Positions 1 to 11,600 of a DNA stretch of 64,000 nucleotides are shown here, in pieces (position 1 is the first letter of the stretch; each line of letters begins with the position of its first letter). Source of the DNA: an uncultured Lachnobacterium sp. (GTDB lineage Bacteria > Bacillota > Clostridia > Lachnospirales > Lachnospiraceae); the NCBI GenBank assembly GCA_900543445.1, contig UQRC01000005.1:23217-87216 (forward strand), given 5' to 3'. Below the pieces are notes generated by a model. The model saw only the letters and a program-made list of their open reading frames with translations, did no database searches and was not told where the DNA came from. The translations under genes and the position numbers were made by a program.

Positions 1-61
1 AGAAACCGGATGCGGCTGGATAGCTCGCTAGCAGGAAAGTGCTAAAATCGTTGCTAATCGC

Positions 62-90
62 TTGATTTACGATATAGTTATAGATATAAT
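62..90 (+). promoter_or_regulatory. Sigma-A promoter for the aconitase gene
   Basis: TTGATT at 62-67 and TATAAT at 85-90 are separated by 17 bases. It lies 70 bases upstream of the aconitase start and probably drives the two-gene unit 160-3816. Bases 1-61 hold no gene that I can recognise. Confidence 0.7.
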
Positions 91-159
91 TTGAGATAGT
101 AATGCGTCAGTCAGTTAAATTGTTGCGGCTGGTGTTCAATGGCACAAGGAGGAAAGAAA

Positions 160-2445
160 ATGAAACTTTATGAGAACGGCGCGTATCTGATCCATGGCAA
201 AGATGTTGTCATCAACGGACCGGAGGCTGCTGCGGAAGTGGCAGGCAAGACCGGAAAGCAGGTTACGCCAGAGGATGCTAAGAAAGAAACAATCGCTTAC
301 GGAATCCTGCAGGATCACAATACTTCCGGTAATATGGATAAGCTGCAGATCAAATTTGATAAGCTGACTTCACATGATATCACATTCGTTGGAATTATCC
401 AGACTGCCCGTGCGTCAGGACTTGAGAAATTCCCGATTCCATACGTTCTCACAAACTGTCATAACAGTCTTTGTGCGGTCGGCGGAACGATCAACGAAGA
501 TGACCACATGTTTGGACTGACCTGTGCCAAGAAGTACGGCGGAATCTATGTTCCACCTCATCAGGCAGTTATTCACCAGTTTGCCCGCGAAATGCTTGCA
601 GGCGGTGGCAAGATGATCCTGGGATCCGATTCCCACACACGTTATGGTGCACTCGGAACGATGGCTGTCGGCGAGGGTGGACCGGAGCTGGTTAAGCAGC
701 TTTTAAGCAAGACTTATGACATCGATATGCCGGGCGTTGTCGGAATCTATCTGACCGGCGAGCCGATGAAGGGCGTTGGTCCGCAGGATATCGCTTTGGC
801 GATCATCGGAGAAGTGTTCGGCAACGGATTTGTTAAGAATAAAGTAATGGAGTTCGTAGGACCGGGCGTTGCAAACTTAAGCGTTGACTATCGTATCGGT
901 GTGGATGTAATGACAACCGAGACAACCTGTCTGTCATCCATCTGGAGAACCGATGATAAGGTGAAGGAATTCTACGAGATCCATGGAAGAGAAGAGGATT
1001 ACAAGGAATTGAATCCGGGTGAGATTGCTTATTACGATAGCTTTATCGAGATTGATTTAAGCACGATCAAGCCAATGATCGCTATGCCTTTCCACCCGAG
1101 CAATACTTATACGATCGACGAGTTAAACGCAAACCTTATGGATATTCTCGATGACTGTGAGAAGCGTGCAGAGGTAAGCTTTGACGGAAAAGTGAAGCTT
1201 GATCTCAAGAGTAAGGTTAAGAATGGCCGTCTCTATGTAGATCAGGGAATTATCGCAGGTTGTGCCGGTGGTGGATTCGAGAACATCTGTGATGCAGCAG
1301 ATATCTTAAAGGGATGCTCCATCGGAGCGGATGAGTTCACCTTGAGCGTATATCCGGCATCGACACCGATTTATATGGAACTTGTGAAGAATGGTGCTGT
1401 GGCAAATCTTCTTGCTACCGGTGCGATTGTGAAGACTGCATTCTGCGGACCGTGCTTCGGTGCAGGTGATACTCCGGCCAATAATGCTTTCTCAATCCGT
1501 CATTCCACACGTAACTTCCCGAACCGTGAAGGTTCTAAGGTACAGAACGGACAGATTTCTTCGGTTGCTCTCATGGATGCACGTTCGATCGCTGCAACTG
1601 CTGCAAACAAGGGATTCCTGACATCGGCAGCAGATATTGATGTGAACTTCAGCAAGCCGAAGTACTTCTTCGACAAGACAATTTACGAGAATCGTGTATT
1701 TGACAGCAAGGGTGTTGCTGATCCGAGCGTTGAGATCCAGTTTGGACCAAATATCAAGGATTGGCCGGCAATGAGCGCACTGCCTGAGAACCTTGTGCTG
1801 AAGGTTGTATCCGAGATTCATGATCCGGTTACAACAACGGATGAATTGATTCCATCCGGTGAGACTTCTTCTTATCGTTCCAACCCGCTTGGTCTTGCAG
1901 AGTTCGCACTCTCCAGAAAGGATCCGGAGTATGTCGGACGTGCAAAGGAGATCCAGAAGGCACAGAAGGCTGTGGAAGCAGGAACTTGTCCGCTTGAGGC
2001 AGTTGAAGAGTTAAAGCCGGTTATGCAGACGATCGAAGCTGCATTTGAGAATGTTGGAAAAGGCAATGTCGGATTCGGAAGCACGATTTTTGCAGTAAAG
2101 CCGGGTGACGGATCTGCGCGTGAACAGGCTGCATCCTGCCAGAAAGTACTTGGCGGCTGGGCAAATATCGCGAACGAATATGCAACAAAGAGATATCGTT
2201 CAAACCTGATCAACTGGGGTATGATTCCGTTCATTATTGATGAGGGAGACCTTCCATTCCAGAATCTGGATTACTTATTTGTACCGGGAATCCGTGAAGC
2301 AATCGCTTCCGGCAAGACCGAATTTGAAGCATATGTTGTCAAGGACGGACAGATGAAGCCGTTCACGCTCAAGATGGGTGAACTGACTCCGGACGAGAAG
2401 GATATTATTCTCAAGGGCTGCCTGATCAACTACTACAGAGGCTAG
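160..2445 (+). CDS. Aconitase-family hydratase (aconitate hydratase)
   Basis: A 761-residue iron-sulfur dehydratase, probably interconverting citrate and isocitrate in the oxidative branch that supplies 2-oxoglutarate and glutamate. Three cysteines suited to the 4Fe-4S cluster are visible: Cys368 in an AGCAGGG context, and Cys429 and Cys432 in CGPCFGAGD. The N-terminal half carries the substrate-site segment GSDSHTRYG, and the C-terminal third looks like the swivel domain. I start at 160 because AAGGAGG (146-152) sits just upstream; an in-frame ATG at 139 lies before that ribosome site. The next gene starts 6 bases after the stop. The long single-chain form resembles the divergent aconitase/YbhJ-like group found in anaerobes, so a related hydratase substrate cannot be excluded. 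Confidence 0.85.
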   Translation: MKLYENGAYLIHGKDVVINGPEAAAEVAGKTGKQVTPEDAKKETIAYGILQDHNTSGNMDKLQIKFDKLTSHDITFVGIIQTARASGLEKFPIPYVLTNCHNSLCAVGGTINEDDHMFGLTCAKKYGGIYVPPHQAVIHQFAREMLAGGGKMILGSDSHTRYGALGTMAVGEGGPELVKQLLSKTYDIDMPGVVGIYLTGEPMKGVGPQDIALAIIGEVFGNGFVKNKVMEFVGPGVANLSVDYRIGVDVMTTETTCLSSIWRTDDKVKEFYEIHGREEDYKELNPGEIAYYDSFIEIDLSTIKPMIAMPFHPSNTYTIDELNANLMDILDDCEKRAEVSFDGKVKLDLKSKVKNGRLYVDQGIIAGCAGGGFENICDAADILKGCSIGADEFTLSVYPASTPIYMELVKNGAVANLLATGAIVKTAFCGPCFGAGDTPANNAFSIRHSTRNFPNREGSKVQNGQISSVALMDARSIAATAANKGFLTSAADIDVNFSKPKYFFDKTIYENRVFDSKGVADPSVEIQFGPNIKDWPAMSALPENLVLKVVSEIHDPVTTTDELIPSGETSSYRSNPLGLAEFALSRKDPEYVGRAKEIQKAQKAVEAGTCPLEAVEELKPVMQTIEAAFENVGKGNVGFGSTIFAVKPGDGSAREQAASCQKVLGGWANIANEYATKRYRSNLINWGMIPFIIDEGDLPFQNLDYLFVPGIREAIASGKTEFEAYVVKDGQMKPFTLKMGELTPDEKDIILKGCLINYYRG

Positions 2446-2451
2446 GAGGAC

Positions 2452-3816
2452 ATGGGATTGCAAGAGACAACAGACAACACAACGCAACAGGAGTTGTCGG
2501 AGCGCAAGCAAAAAGGTAGAGAACAGAATGTCTATTTAGCAAAGATCGGACTGATGGTATTTCTTACCTTTGCCTGCTGTATCCTCTTTTTCTTCATGTT
2601 GCTTCGTTACAAAGGATTTGCAGATGGATGGAATAAGATTGTAGCAGCTGCGCAGTCGATTATTATCGGACTTGTGCTTGCCTATCTTCTTAATCCGATT
2701 ATGGAATTTTTGGAGACAAGATTTTATAAGCTGCTGAAGGATAAGACGAAAACAGATCAGAAAGCCAAGAAGCTTTCGAGAGGACTGGGTATTGCAGGAG
2801 CGATTCTGTTTCTCCTTGTCATTCTGGTACTGTTGATTGCAGCAATCGTACCATCTGTCATCTCCTGCATCGTGGGAGTTGTGGATACATTGCCGGGCAA
2901 TGTCCAGAATTTTATAAAGCTTGTACAAAGCGGTAAACTCGGTGAGTTTGAAGTTACCGATAAGATTGGTGATATGTTGACCAATTTAGTTGATTATGTA
3001 GAGAATTGGGCAACAAAGACGCTGCTTCCGGAGGCCAAGACGTATCTGCTTCAGATTACATCCGGTGTGATCAACATTGTGAAAGCCGTCATGAATTTTG
3101 TTATCGGAATCATTGTTGCGGCATATGTTCTTATGATCAAGGAGCGTTTGATCGGACAAAGCAAGAAGGCCATCTATGCGATCTTCAAGCCTCGTCAGGG
3201 TAACATTATCATTGAGACGATGCACAAGGCAGACGAGATTTTCGGTGGATTTATCATCGGCAAGATCATTGATTCTGCAATCATCGGTGTCATCTGTTAT
3301 GTCGGATGTTCGATTCTGCACATTCCGGATGCGATGCTTGTTGCGGTTATTGTCGGTGTAACCAACATTATTCCTGTATTTGGTCCGTTTATCGGAGCTA
3401 TCCCATCGTTACTTCTGGTTGTTGTCCAGAGTCCATGGCATGCATTGTATTTGCTGATTTTTATTATCATTTTGCAGCAGGTGGACGGCAATATCATCGG
3501 ACCGAAGATTCTTGGAAGTTCGACCGGATTGTCATCTTTCTGGGTTATGTTTGCAATCGTGATCGGAGGCGGCTTATTTGGATTCATTGGAATGCTGCTT
3601 GGAGTACCGGTTTTTGCGATGATCTATTATATCGTGCAGAGACTGGTCGATCATTCGATCAGGAAGCGTCAGCTTCCGGAGGCAACGGATGCTTATGTTG
3701 ATGTGAAGAGTGTTGATCTGTCGACTGGCTCATTAGTACATTATGAGGCATCAAAATCCAAGAAAAAGAAGCATTCAAAGAGTACCGGAGAAGCCGAGAA
3801 GAAAGAAGAAAAATAA
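2452..3816 (+). CDS. AI-2E family (PerM-type) membrane transporter
   Basis: A 454-residue polytopic membrane protein with about seven or eight hydrophobic segments: an N-terminal pair at roughly 28-85, one near 110-140, then a cluster from about 205 to 400. The glycine-rich C-terminal half, with NIIPVFGPFIGAIPS and a following DGNIIGPKILG segment, is typical of the AI-2E exporter/PerM family. Family members export small molecules or act as sodium/proton antiporters; the substrate here cannot be read from sequence. The C-terminus is a lysine- and glutamate-rich cytoplasmic tail. The ribosome site AGGAGG overlaps the end of the hydratase gene, so the two are co-transcribed. A terminator follows. 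Confidence 0.85.
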   Translation: MGLQETTDNTTQQELSERKQKGREQNVYLAKIGLMVFLTFACCILFFFMLLRYKGFADGWNKIVAAAQSIIIGLVLAYLLNPIMEFLETRFYKLLKDKTKTDQKAKKLSRGLGIAGAILFLLVILVLLIAAIVPSVISCIVGVVDTLPGNVQNFIKLVQSGKLGEFEVTDKIGDMLTNLVDYVENWATKTLLPEAKTYLLQITSGVINIVKAVMNFVIGIIVAAYVLMIKERLIGQSKKAIYAIFKPRQGNIIIETMHKADEIFGGFIIGKIIDSAIIGVICYVGCSILHIPDAMLVAVIVGVTNIIPVFGPFIGAIPSLLLVVVQSPWHALYLLIFIIILQQVDGNIIGPKILGSSTGLSSFWVMFAIVIGGGLFGFIGMLLGVPVFAMIYYIVQRLVDHSIRKRQLPEATDAYVDVKSVDLSTGSLVHYEASKSKKKKHSKSTGEAEKKEEK

Positions 3817-3826
3817 TAGAAAAATG

Positions 3827-3872
3827 AAGTCGGAGCACTACACAAAATCGTGTGGCTGCTTCGGCTTTTTTG
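3827..3872 (+). terminator. Intrinsic terminator
   Basis: A long imperfect hairpin pairs AAGTCGGAGCACTACACA with TGTGGCTGCTTCGGCTT and is followed by a T run. It ends the hydratase-permease unit. Confidence 0.8.
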
Positions 3873-3893
3873 TCTGATTTTGTGCTATATTTT

Positions 3894-3922
3894 TTGACAC
3901 TATTTGTAGGCTATGGTATACT
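3894..3922 (+). promoter_or_regulatory. Sigma-A promoter for the TPR/ATPase-glgB unit
   Basis: Perfect -35 TTGACA at 3894-3899, a 17-base spacer, and TATACT at 3917-3922 preceded by TGG (extended -10). The downstream start codon is at 3972. Confidence 0.8.
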
Positions 3923-3971
3923 AAAAATTAAATAATTGGGCTTTTTGTAAACTAATCTGAGGTGACAATCG

Positions 3972-6506
3972 TTGGATAAATATGAATATAATTTGAAGCT
4001 GGATCAGATGAAGTCGCTCTATGCGGAAGAGAAATATGAAGATGCAGCGGATATTGCAGATACTATTAACTGGAACAAGATCAAAAATGTGAATGCACTT
4101 GTGAAAGCGGGCGAGATTTACGAGAAGACGGAGCGTTATGAGGACAGTAGGGACGTACTCCTGATGGCGTATGACCGGTCTCCAATCGGAAGAATGATTA
4201 TCTATCGTCTGGCAGAAGTGGCTGTCAAGATGGCGGATTTCGAGGCGGCGCAGGATTATTACGAGGAATTCGTACAGATTGCGCCACATGATAGTTTAAA
4301 ATACGTGCTTCGCTACGATATCAAGAAGGCACAGGGAGCACCTTATACGGAACTGATTCCGATTCTTGAGGAACTTAAGGATCAGGAATACACAGAAGAA
4401 TGGGCGTATGAGCTTGCATACTTATATCATAAAGCAGGTATGAGTGACAAATGTATCGATGCCTGTGATGAGTTGATTCTCTGGTTCGGTGACGGTCCTT
4501 ACGTGGAGCGTGCGTTGGAGCTGAAGATGCTATATCAGCCGTTAACCAAGACGCAGGAAGAGAAGTATCGTTCTTTCCGCCAGGCAAGAGATTCAAAGGA
4601 TGGCATGACGCACATCAATGTGGAGGAGATGCAGCGCGCCGGAGAGTATGCGCATGAGCCGGTAGCAATTCCACCGGTCAATATTAATCCGGAGAAATTT
4701 AATACGGTGAACCTTCAGGAAGAGATCGCAAAGGGAATGCAGCAGATTATCGATGCGACGGAGAAGGAGACCGTTACCGATACATTGGACAACATCAATA
4801 AGATGGTTGAGGAGATTCCGTATCTCAAGCTTCCGCAGGAGGAGAGTGTTCCGGTTGAACAGGATGCACCACACATTGAGACGGATGAGGAGATTGACGG
4901 TTCGCTCAAGATTAACTTCAAGGAGATGCTCGGTGAGGATTCGGACGGACAGATGAGTATGGTGACAGACGACCGGATGCAGGTGGAGCGCCAGATTACC
5001 GGACAGATCACGATCGAGGAAGTCCTTGAGGAGTGGGAGAAGACAAAGCGTGCAGCGGAAGCTGCTTTGGAAGAGGCGAATCAGCGTAAGCTTGAATCCG
5101 CGAAAGCACGTGCGCTGCAGCAGGCAGGCAATATCATGGATCGTCTGACCGGTGTGATCCCGAAGCTGGATGCCGGTGTGACACCGAGAGAATTATTAGA
5201 GGAAGAATATCTGCAGGATAAACCGGAAGATGCTGAGACTCCGGGACAGGTATTTGAGCCGACTTATCCTGCTGGAGAACCGCTTATGGAAGATGGCGGA
5301 TATACACAGGAAGCGTTAGCGGATGAAGCTGTGCAGGAAGAACTTCAGGCCGAGGAATTCCTTGCGGAGGAGACACCGGTTGAGGAGAATATGACGGAGG
5401 ATGCACCGGAAGAAGCAGACATGCAGATGCCACTTCCCGAGACAGAAATTCCGGTGGAGGAGCAGCCGTATGACGCAAATGTAGAAGACTTCTCCGATGA
5501 ATATGTTCCAGAGGATGTACAGGAGAAAGAAGCTGAGGATGCGCAGGAAGAAATCGAGGAAGAGTCTGATGGACTCAAGGATGTTCCGATGATCGACATT
5601 CCGCAGAAGCAAGTGAAGCCGGCAGATGTTAAGGCAAAATGTCAGGCGGAGCGTGATGCGTGGAAAGACAGAACGGTTCGTATGCCGAAGATTTCCGAAC
5701 CAGTGAATCTGGTGAAGGAGGAACATGAAGAGGCTGAGGCAATGCTGGAACTGACTGAGGCTGAGAAGACGATCTTTTCTTATTTTATGCCGGTCAAAGG
5801 CATGGAAGGTCAGCTGCGACAGGCATTGACCGGAGCGACACACCATCTGAAACATGATCCGACTGCTTCTACTGGTAACATGATGATCCTTGGTGGTCAC
5901 GGATGTGGTAAGACAACACTTGCGACAAGTGTAATCAAAGTATTGCAGCAGGAGACCGGAAAGTTAGATGGCAAGATTGGTAAGATTCAGGCGGAGGCGT
6001 TGAATCAGAAGGATGTTGCGCAGATGCTTAAGAAGGTGGCAGGCGGATGTCTGATCATCGAGAATGCCGGAGAACTGACACGCCAGACTGCGATTACATT
6101 ATCACTTCTTTTGGAACAGAACCGAAGCGGTGTCTATATCATTATTGAGGATACATCCAAGGGAATCAAGAAGGCGTTATCGCTGGATGAGGGATTTGCA
6201 AAGAAGTTTACGGAGCAGATTTCCGTACCGATTTTTACAAATGATGAGCTTGTTACGTTTGCAAGATCCTATTCAAGAGAACTTGGTTACAAGATTGATG
6301 ATATGGCAGTGCTTGCACTCTATAATCGAATCAGCAATATCCAGAGACTTGATCAGGCAACAACACTGACCGAGGTAAAGGAGATTGTGGACGAGGCGAT
6401 CGACCGTGAGGCTCATGGTGGTTTGAAGAAGGCAATCAGCATTCTGACTGCGAGCCGCTATACGGATGATGATCGGATTGTACTAAGAGAGAAGGATTTT
6501 GAATAG
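3972..6506 (+). CDS. TPR-repeat protein with C-terminal P-loop ATPase domain
   Basis: An 844-residue cytoplasmic protein. Residues 1 to about 200 form tetratricopeptide-like helical pairs. Residues 200-570 are very acidic, with long glutamate-rich low-complexity stretches. The C-terminal part from about 590 has a Walker A motif GGHGCGKTT at 641-649 and a Walker B-like segment CLIIENAGEL about 55 residues later, so it resembles an AAA-type ATPase. The start is a TTG with GAGGTGA six bases upstream, the same arrangement as at tadV and cpaF in this window. It sits 24 bases before glgB on one transcript, suggesting a link to glycogen, but no function is established. No membrane segment is visible. 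Confidence 0.6.
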   Translation: MDKYEYNLKLDQMKSLYAEEKYEDAADIADTINWNKIKNVNALVKAGEIYEKTERYEDSRDVLLMAYDRSPIGRMIIYRLAEVAVKMADFEAAQDYYEEFVQIAPHDSLKYVLRYDIKKAQGAPYTELIPILEELKDQEYTEEWAYELAYLYHKAGMSDKCIDACDELILWFGDGPYVERALELKMLYQPLTKTQEEKYRSFRQARDSKDGMTHINVEEMQRAGEYAHEPVAIPPVNINPEKFNTVNLQEEIAKGMQQIIDATEKETVTDTLDNINKMVEEIPYLKLPQEESVPVEQDAPHIETDEEIDGSLKINFKEMLGEDSDGQMSMVTDDRMQVERQITGQITIEEVLEEWEKTKRAAEAALEEANQRKLESAKARALQQAGNIMDRLTGVIPKLDAGVTPRELLEEEYLQDKPEDAETPGQVFEPTYPAGEPLMEDGGYTQEALADEAVQEELQAEEFLAEETPVEENMTEDAPEEADMQMPLPETEIPVEEQPYDANVEDFSDEYVPEDVQEKEAEDAQEEIEEESDGLKDVPMIDIPQKQVKPADVKAKCQAERDAWKDRTVRMPKISEPVNLVKEEHEEAEAMLELTEAEKTIFSYFMPVKGMEGQLRQALTGATHHLKHDPTASTGNMMILGGHGCGKTTLATSVIKVLQQETGKLDGKIGKIQAEALNQKDVAQMLKKVAGGCLIIENAGELTRQTAITLSLLLEQNRSGVYIIIEDTSKGIKKALSLDEGFAKKFTEQISVPIFTNDELVTFARSYSRELGYKIDDMAVLALYNRISNIQRLDQATTLTEVKEIVDEAIDREAHGGLKKAISILTASRYTDDDRIVLREKDFE

Positions 6507-6530
6507 TATATAGAAGGTGGAGGAGAGTAT

Positions 6531-8435
6531 ATGAGCAATTTTACAGAGATGGACTGTTATCTGTTTGGACAGGCAACACACTATGATATTTACCGTAAAA
6601 TGGGTGCCCATGTTATGACAATGAATGGGGTAAAAGGCGTTTGCTTCGACGTGTGGGCGCCGCATGCAAAGCAGGTTTATGTATTTGGAGAGTTCAACAA
6701 CTGGGATGAGACATCCCATGAGATGAAGCGCGTGGATCCGGATACGATGGGGGTATATGAACTGTTCGTGCCTGGCGTTAAGGTCGGCTGTATGTACAAG
6801 TTCATTATTGTAACACAGAGTGGAGATCGTCTTTACAAGGCTGATCCGTACGCAAATTATGCGCAGCTTCGTCCTGAGACTGCATCCATCGTTACGGATA
6901 TTTCAAAATTCAAATGGACGGATGATGCATGGATGAAGGCACGTGCCGCTTTGACGAAGGAGACGGTCTATGAGCAGCCGATGGCAATCTATGAAGTGCA
7001 TCCGGGATCATGGATGCGTCACCCGGGTCGTGACGATGATGGATTCTACACATATCGTGAACTGGCAAAATCATTGGTTTCATATGTCAAGGAGATGGGA
7101 TACACACACATTGAATTGATGGGAATCTCGGAGTATCCGTTCGATGGATCGTGGGGCTATCAGGTAACCGGTTATTATGCACCGACCTCCCGTTACGGAA
7201 CGCCGGAGGATTTTGCTTACCTGATCAATGAGTGCCATAAGAAGAAGATTGGTGTCATTCTTGACTGGGTACCGGCGCATTTCCCGAAGGATGCACATGG
7301 ACTTGTGGATTTTGACGGAACACCGACATACGAATATGCAGATCCTCGCAAGGGAGAGCATCCGGATTGGGGAACCAAGATCTTCGATTACAGCAAGAAT
7401 GAGGTTAAGAATTTCCTGATCGGCAGTGCACTCATGTGGGTTGAAAATTATCATGTTGACGGACTTCGTGTGGATGCGGTTGCTTCTATGCTCTATCTTG
7501 ATTATGGCAAGGAGAACGGTCAGTGGGTTCCGAACATTTATGGTGGCAACAAGAATCTTGAAGCAATCGAGTTCTTTAAGCATATTAATACGCTGATCCT
7601 TGGTCGTAATCCTGGAACGGTGATGATTGCGGAGGAATCTACCGCATGGCCGAAGGTTACCGGAGCGGTAGAAGAGGATGGTCTGAACTTCAGCTACAAG
7701 TGGAATATGGGCTGGATGCATGATTTCTTAGATTATATGAAGCTGGATCCGTATTTCCGCAAAGATAATCATCACAAGATGACTTTCGCGATGAGTTATA
7801 ACGAGAGTGAGAAGTACATTCTCGTGCTTTCTCACGATGAGGTTGTGCATCTGAAATGTTCAATGCTCAATAAGATGCCTGGTTTAGAGGGAGATAAGTT
7901 CAAGAACCTGATGGCAGGCTACGCATTTATGATGGGACATTCCGGCAAGAAGCTTCTGTTCATGGGACAGGAATTTGCTCAGGCGCAGGAGTGGAGCGAG
8001 GCGCGTGAGCTTGACTGGTATCTGCTTGAGGATCCGAATCACAAGAAGGTACAGGATTGGGTGAAGGCATTGCTTCATCTGTATCGCAACAATCCATGCA
8101 TGTATGAGCAGGATACTTCCTGGGCAGGATTTGAGTGGATCAATGCGGATGACAGGGATCGCAGCATTTTCAGTTTTGTGAGAAAAAGCAAAGATGGCAA
8201 GAATAATATGCTTTTTGTCATTAATTTTACTCCGGTGGCAAGAGACGATTATCGTGTCGGCGTGCCGAAGAATAAGACATATCGACTGGTATTAAACAGT
8301 GAAGATCCGGCATTCAACGGAACAGATACGGATCGCAAGAAAAGTTATAAAGCCACAAAGTCACCATGTGATGGAAAGAAGTATTCATTTGCTTATCCAT
8401 TACCGGCATATGGCGTTGCGGTATTCAAATATTAG
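6531..8435 (+). CDS. glgB: 1,4-alpha-glucan branching enzyme
   Basis: A 634-residue GH13 enzyme that cuts alpha-1,4 chains and re-attaches them as alpha-1,6 branches during glycogen synthesis. An N-terminal CBM48-like beta-sandwich (about 20-120, with FGEFNNWDE) is followed by the (beta/alpha)8 barrel. Catalytic residues are visible: Asp315 in DGLRVDAVAS, Glu368 in MIAEEST, and the stabilising Asp436 in LSHDEVVH. The length fits the usual bacterial GlgB (about 630-730). No other glycogen gene is adjacent; the only partner is the upstream TPR/ATPase gene 24 bases away. The ribosome site GGTGGAGGAGAG precedes ATG. Confidence 0.93.
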   Translation: MSNFTEMDCYLFGQATHYDIYRKMGAHVMTMNGVKGVCFDVWAPHAKQVYVFGEFNNWDETSHEMKRVDPDTMGVYELFVPGVKVGCMYKFIIVTQSGDRLYKADPYANYAQLRPETASIVTDISKFKWTDDAWMKARAALTKETVYEQPMAIYEVHPGSWMRHPGRDDDGFYTYRELAKSLVSYVKEMGYTHIELMGISEYPFDGSWGYQVTGYYAPTSRYGTPEDFAYLINECHKKKIGVILDWVPAHFPKDAHGLVDFDGTPTYEYADPRKGEHPDWGTKIFDYSKNEVKNFLIGSALMWVENYHVDGLRVDAVASMLYLDYGKENGQWVPNIYGGNKNLEAIEFFKHINTLILGRNPGTVMIAEESTAWPKVTGAVEEDGLNFSYKWNMGWMHDFLDYMKLDPYFRKDNHHKMTFAMSYNESEKYILVLSHDEVVHLKCSMLNKMPGLEGDKFKNLMAGYAFMMGHSGKKLLFMGQEFAQAQEWSEARELDWYLLEDPNHKKVQDWVKALLHLYRNNPCMYEQDTSWAGFEWINADDRDRSIFSFVRKSKDGKNNMLFVINFTPVARDDYRVGVPKNKTYRLVLNSEDPAFNGTDTDRKKSYKATKSPCDGKKYSFAYPLPAYGVAVFKY

Positions 8436-8462
8436 ATAGAGTAAGAGTAGTTAAGAGGGAAA

Positions 8463-8506
8463 GAGTGGCATCGTTGCATCCGTGTGGTGTGCGATGCCAT
8501 TCTTTT
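8463..8506 (+). terminator. Intrinsic terminator after glgB
   Basis: GAGTGGCATCG (8463-8473) pairs with CGATGCCATTC (8492-8502), with one G-T pair, followed by TTTT. Confidence 0.8.
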
Positions 8507-8561
8507 GCTATCTATGCGAGAAATCCATTCTTGCATGAAATATCTGTCATTGGAGGGAGAG

Positions 8562-8606
8562 ATGCAAGGCATGGACTTCACTTTGGAGGAGATGTGTCCG
8601 ATATAA
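8562..8606 (+). CDS. Possible 14-codon leader peptide
   Basis: ATG at 8562 follows a good ribosome site (TGGAGGGAGAG) and opens a 14-codon frame ending TAA at 8606, about 80 bases before the large downstream gene. It may be a leader or chance. A TCCGATAT string at 8597-8604 resembles a sigma-28 -10 but lacks a TAAA partner at the right distance. Confidence 0.2.
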   Translation: MQGMDFTLEEMCPI

Positions 8607-8688
8607 ATTATAAGGTCACGGAAGCGCCTAAAATAAAAGCATAATTGATGAACGGAGCATGGAGGCGCCGGGTTATGCAGGAGAATTT

Positions 8689-11600
8689 ATGCAGGTTGAG
8701 CAGACAAATCTTTGGGATAATGTAACAAAGAATTTACAGAATGATACAAATAAAGGAATTGCGGCTTACCAGGCTGCAGTGCCGGAAGAAAATACTGTAT
8801 TCGGAGCGAAGCAGGAACACTACGAGCGTGTGGCGGGAGTGTCGGCTTCCGGAACGATCGATATGGCTACATACAGAAATCCATTAAAAGAGGATGAAGA
8901 TACCGTAGTGGAAGAGCTGCAGAAAAAGGATGATTTAACTGCGGATGATCGCAAGAATGAGATGGCGGTTCTGTCAAACACGGTTTCTGCGGATGATCTG
9001 CAGCAGATGCAAAAGGACGGTTTTTCCGTAAATAATACGGATAGTCATACGGTTGTTACCGTAACCGATAAGATTAAGGTAGAACTTGCCAAAGCAGGGG
9101 TAGATATCTCTGCGTACGGGGATGGTCTGACGAAGGAGCAGCTGGAGAATATTACTGGAAGTGCAGCGGTGGCGACGCAGATTGAGGCGGTACTTAAGGC
9201 GAACGATCTTCCGGCGACGGATGCGAATGTGAGTGAGACCGTGGAGGCATTGGCACAGGCAACCTCTATAACAGAAATCAGTGGCGATATGATGAGCTAT
9301 CTGCTCAAGAATAATCTGGAGCCGAGTATACAGAACGTGTATAAGGCGCAGTATAGCAGTGCCAATGATTCGCAGCTGTCAGGTGGGGAAATCGATTTGT
9401 CTGAACTCGAGCCGCAGATCATGCAAATTATAGAAGCTGCCGGGCTTGAGGTGAATGAGAGTACACTTTCCGATGCGAAATGGCTTCTTACGGAACAGAT
9501 TCCGCTTACGGCGGAGAAACTGCAGCAATTGACGGATTTGAAGGAACTTGCAGGTCAGATGGAAGACGGATCGGTTGACTGGAACGGAATGCTGGATTCC
9601 ATTGCGGATACGATACGCATGGGAAAGCGGCCAACGGAGGCATCCATGATTACTGCGCAGCGCCAGTTGGAGGAGACACGCCTTTCTATGACAAAGGAAG
9701 CGGAGGCGACGATTGACAAGCTTGGCGTTGAGATGGATTATCAGGCGATGGAGGATACGGTCGAGGGGCTGAAGGAACAGGAACGCGCGTATTACCGTAG
9801 TCTGCTGGACAGTGCAGGAATTGAGCCGAGTGAGCAGAATATTGATACGATGGAGCAGACGCTTACGGTCTTTGATGCGTTAAAAGGCATGCCGGCTTAT
9901 GTACTCGGAGCGGTGGACGCAGAGAGTTCAATTACGCAGGTTTATGATGCTGGCGCGCAAATGCAGCAGACATTTGAGAAGGCGAATGAAAGTTACGAGA
10001 CATTGATGACAGCACCGCGAAGTGATATGGGCGATTCGATGCAGAAGGCTTTTCGCAATGTAGATGCAATATTGGAGAGCATGAAGCTGGATACGAGTGC
10101 GGCAAATCAGAGAGCTGTGCGTATTCTTGCATATAACGGACTGGATATAACGGAAGAAAATATTATGTCGGTTAAGGCATTGGATGAAGAGATGCAGCAT
10201 GCATTCCGGAATCTGAATCCGGCGACAACACTTGAGATGATTCGAAGAGGAGAGAATCCGCTCGATATGTCGATGCAGGAGTTAAATCAGGTGGCAGAAG
10301 AGATCCAGCAGGAGACCGGGGATCAGGAGCAGGAGCGTTTCAGCAAATATCTATGGAAGCTGGAACAGAACCATGCGATTTCTGAGGAGGAACGCAGCAG
10401 CTATATCGGAATCTATCGCTTGATCGCACAGGTGGAAAAGTCCGATGGTGCGGCAATTGGATCGCTCTATCATCAGGGTGCGGAAATTACGATGCGTAAT
10501 CTACTGTCTGCAGTGCGAACCAGCAAGAAAGGCAGTATGGACTACAGTGTATCTGATAATTTTGACGGCGTGAGTGCAAAGGCATCCGGAACGAAGATTG
10601 ATGAACAGATTGCAGCAGGTTTTCAGCAGAATTGCGTCAAAGACATTATGGAGCAGATCACTCCGGATAAGCTTGCTACACTTGGAGAAGATGGCTGGAT
10701 GGATCTGACACCGGAGCAGTTTGCACAGAAACTGGAAGAAATGCAGACCTCCGAGCAGGAAATGTTAGCAGATGAGGCATATGTGCAGCAACAACTTGCC
10801 ATGTATGAGCAGGCAAGTGAGGTGTCGCAGGATGTCTATGCATATCTGGATCATTTTGATATGCCAAATACGATTGCCAATATTCTTGGAGTAAATGAGA
10901 TGTTGCGTCACCCGAACCAGATGATGGAGATTTTGTGGAAAAAAGACTGGGGTGATAAGACATCTGTGGAAAAAGCAGCGCAGATGAAACAGCAAGTGTT
11001 TGAAGCCTTTGGCGAAGCATTAAAGAATCCGACAGAGCTTGCAGATGCGCAGGAAACACTTGCCGAGGTTGCGGAACATGTGATGGATGGTATGATTATT
11101 GAAGATCCTGAGGTTGGAACACTTGATATCCGTGCAATGCAGCTTGCGACTGCCCAGTTTAAACTTTGTGCCAAGAAGACAACGGAAGAAAGTTATATGA
11201 TTCCGATACAGACTGGCGATTCGGTAACTGGTGTCTCGTTGAAAATTGTGCGCGGAGAAAAGAAAAAGGGAGCAGTCGACATCCTTTTTGACAGCCCATC
11301 CATGGGCAAAGTTGCTGCTTCTTTTGAGGCGAAAAGTAATCGTATCAGCGGTATGATCGCAGTGGATGATGAAGAAACGGCGAAGATGATCCGCGAGCAT
11401 CTGGATGATTTTGCAGACAAAATGAAGCAGAGTCCGGGAGTTGTGGAAGAATCCGTTGATATTCATGTTGCTTATGCAGAAAATCTCTCCCTTATGCACT
11501 ATGAGATGGTGAGCATTCGCAAGGAGAGTGTAGCGGGAACGCAAGCCTCCTCTGTGCAGGGAGAGAATATGGGAACGAATGATCTGGACAATACAGGAAA

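Noticed and set aside
3006-3701. Open frames on the plus strand inside the AI-2E permease gene
   Set aside because: They are other-frame shadows of a clear family member and have no ribosome sites or recognisable motifs.
8578-8604. Sigma-28 promoter before the FliK-like gene
   Set aside because: TCCGATAT resembles the -10, but the position 15 bases upstream reads TCAC instead of TAAA.
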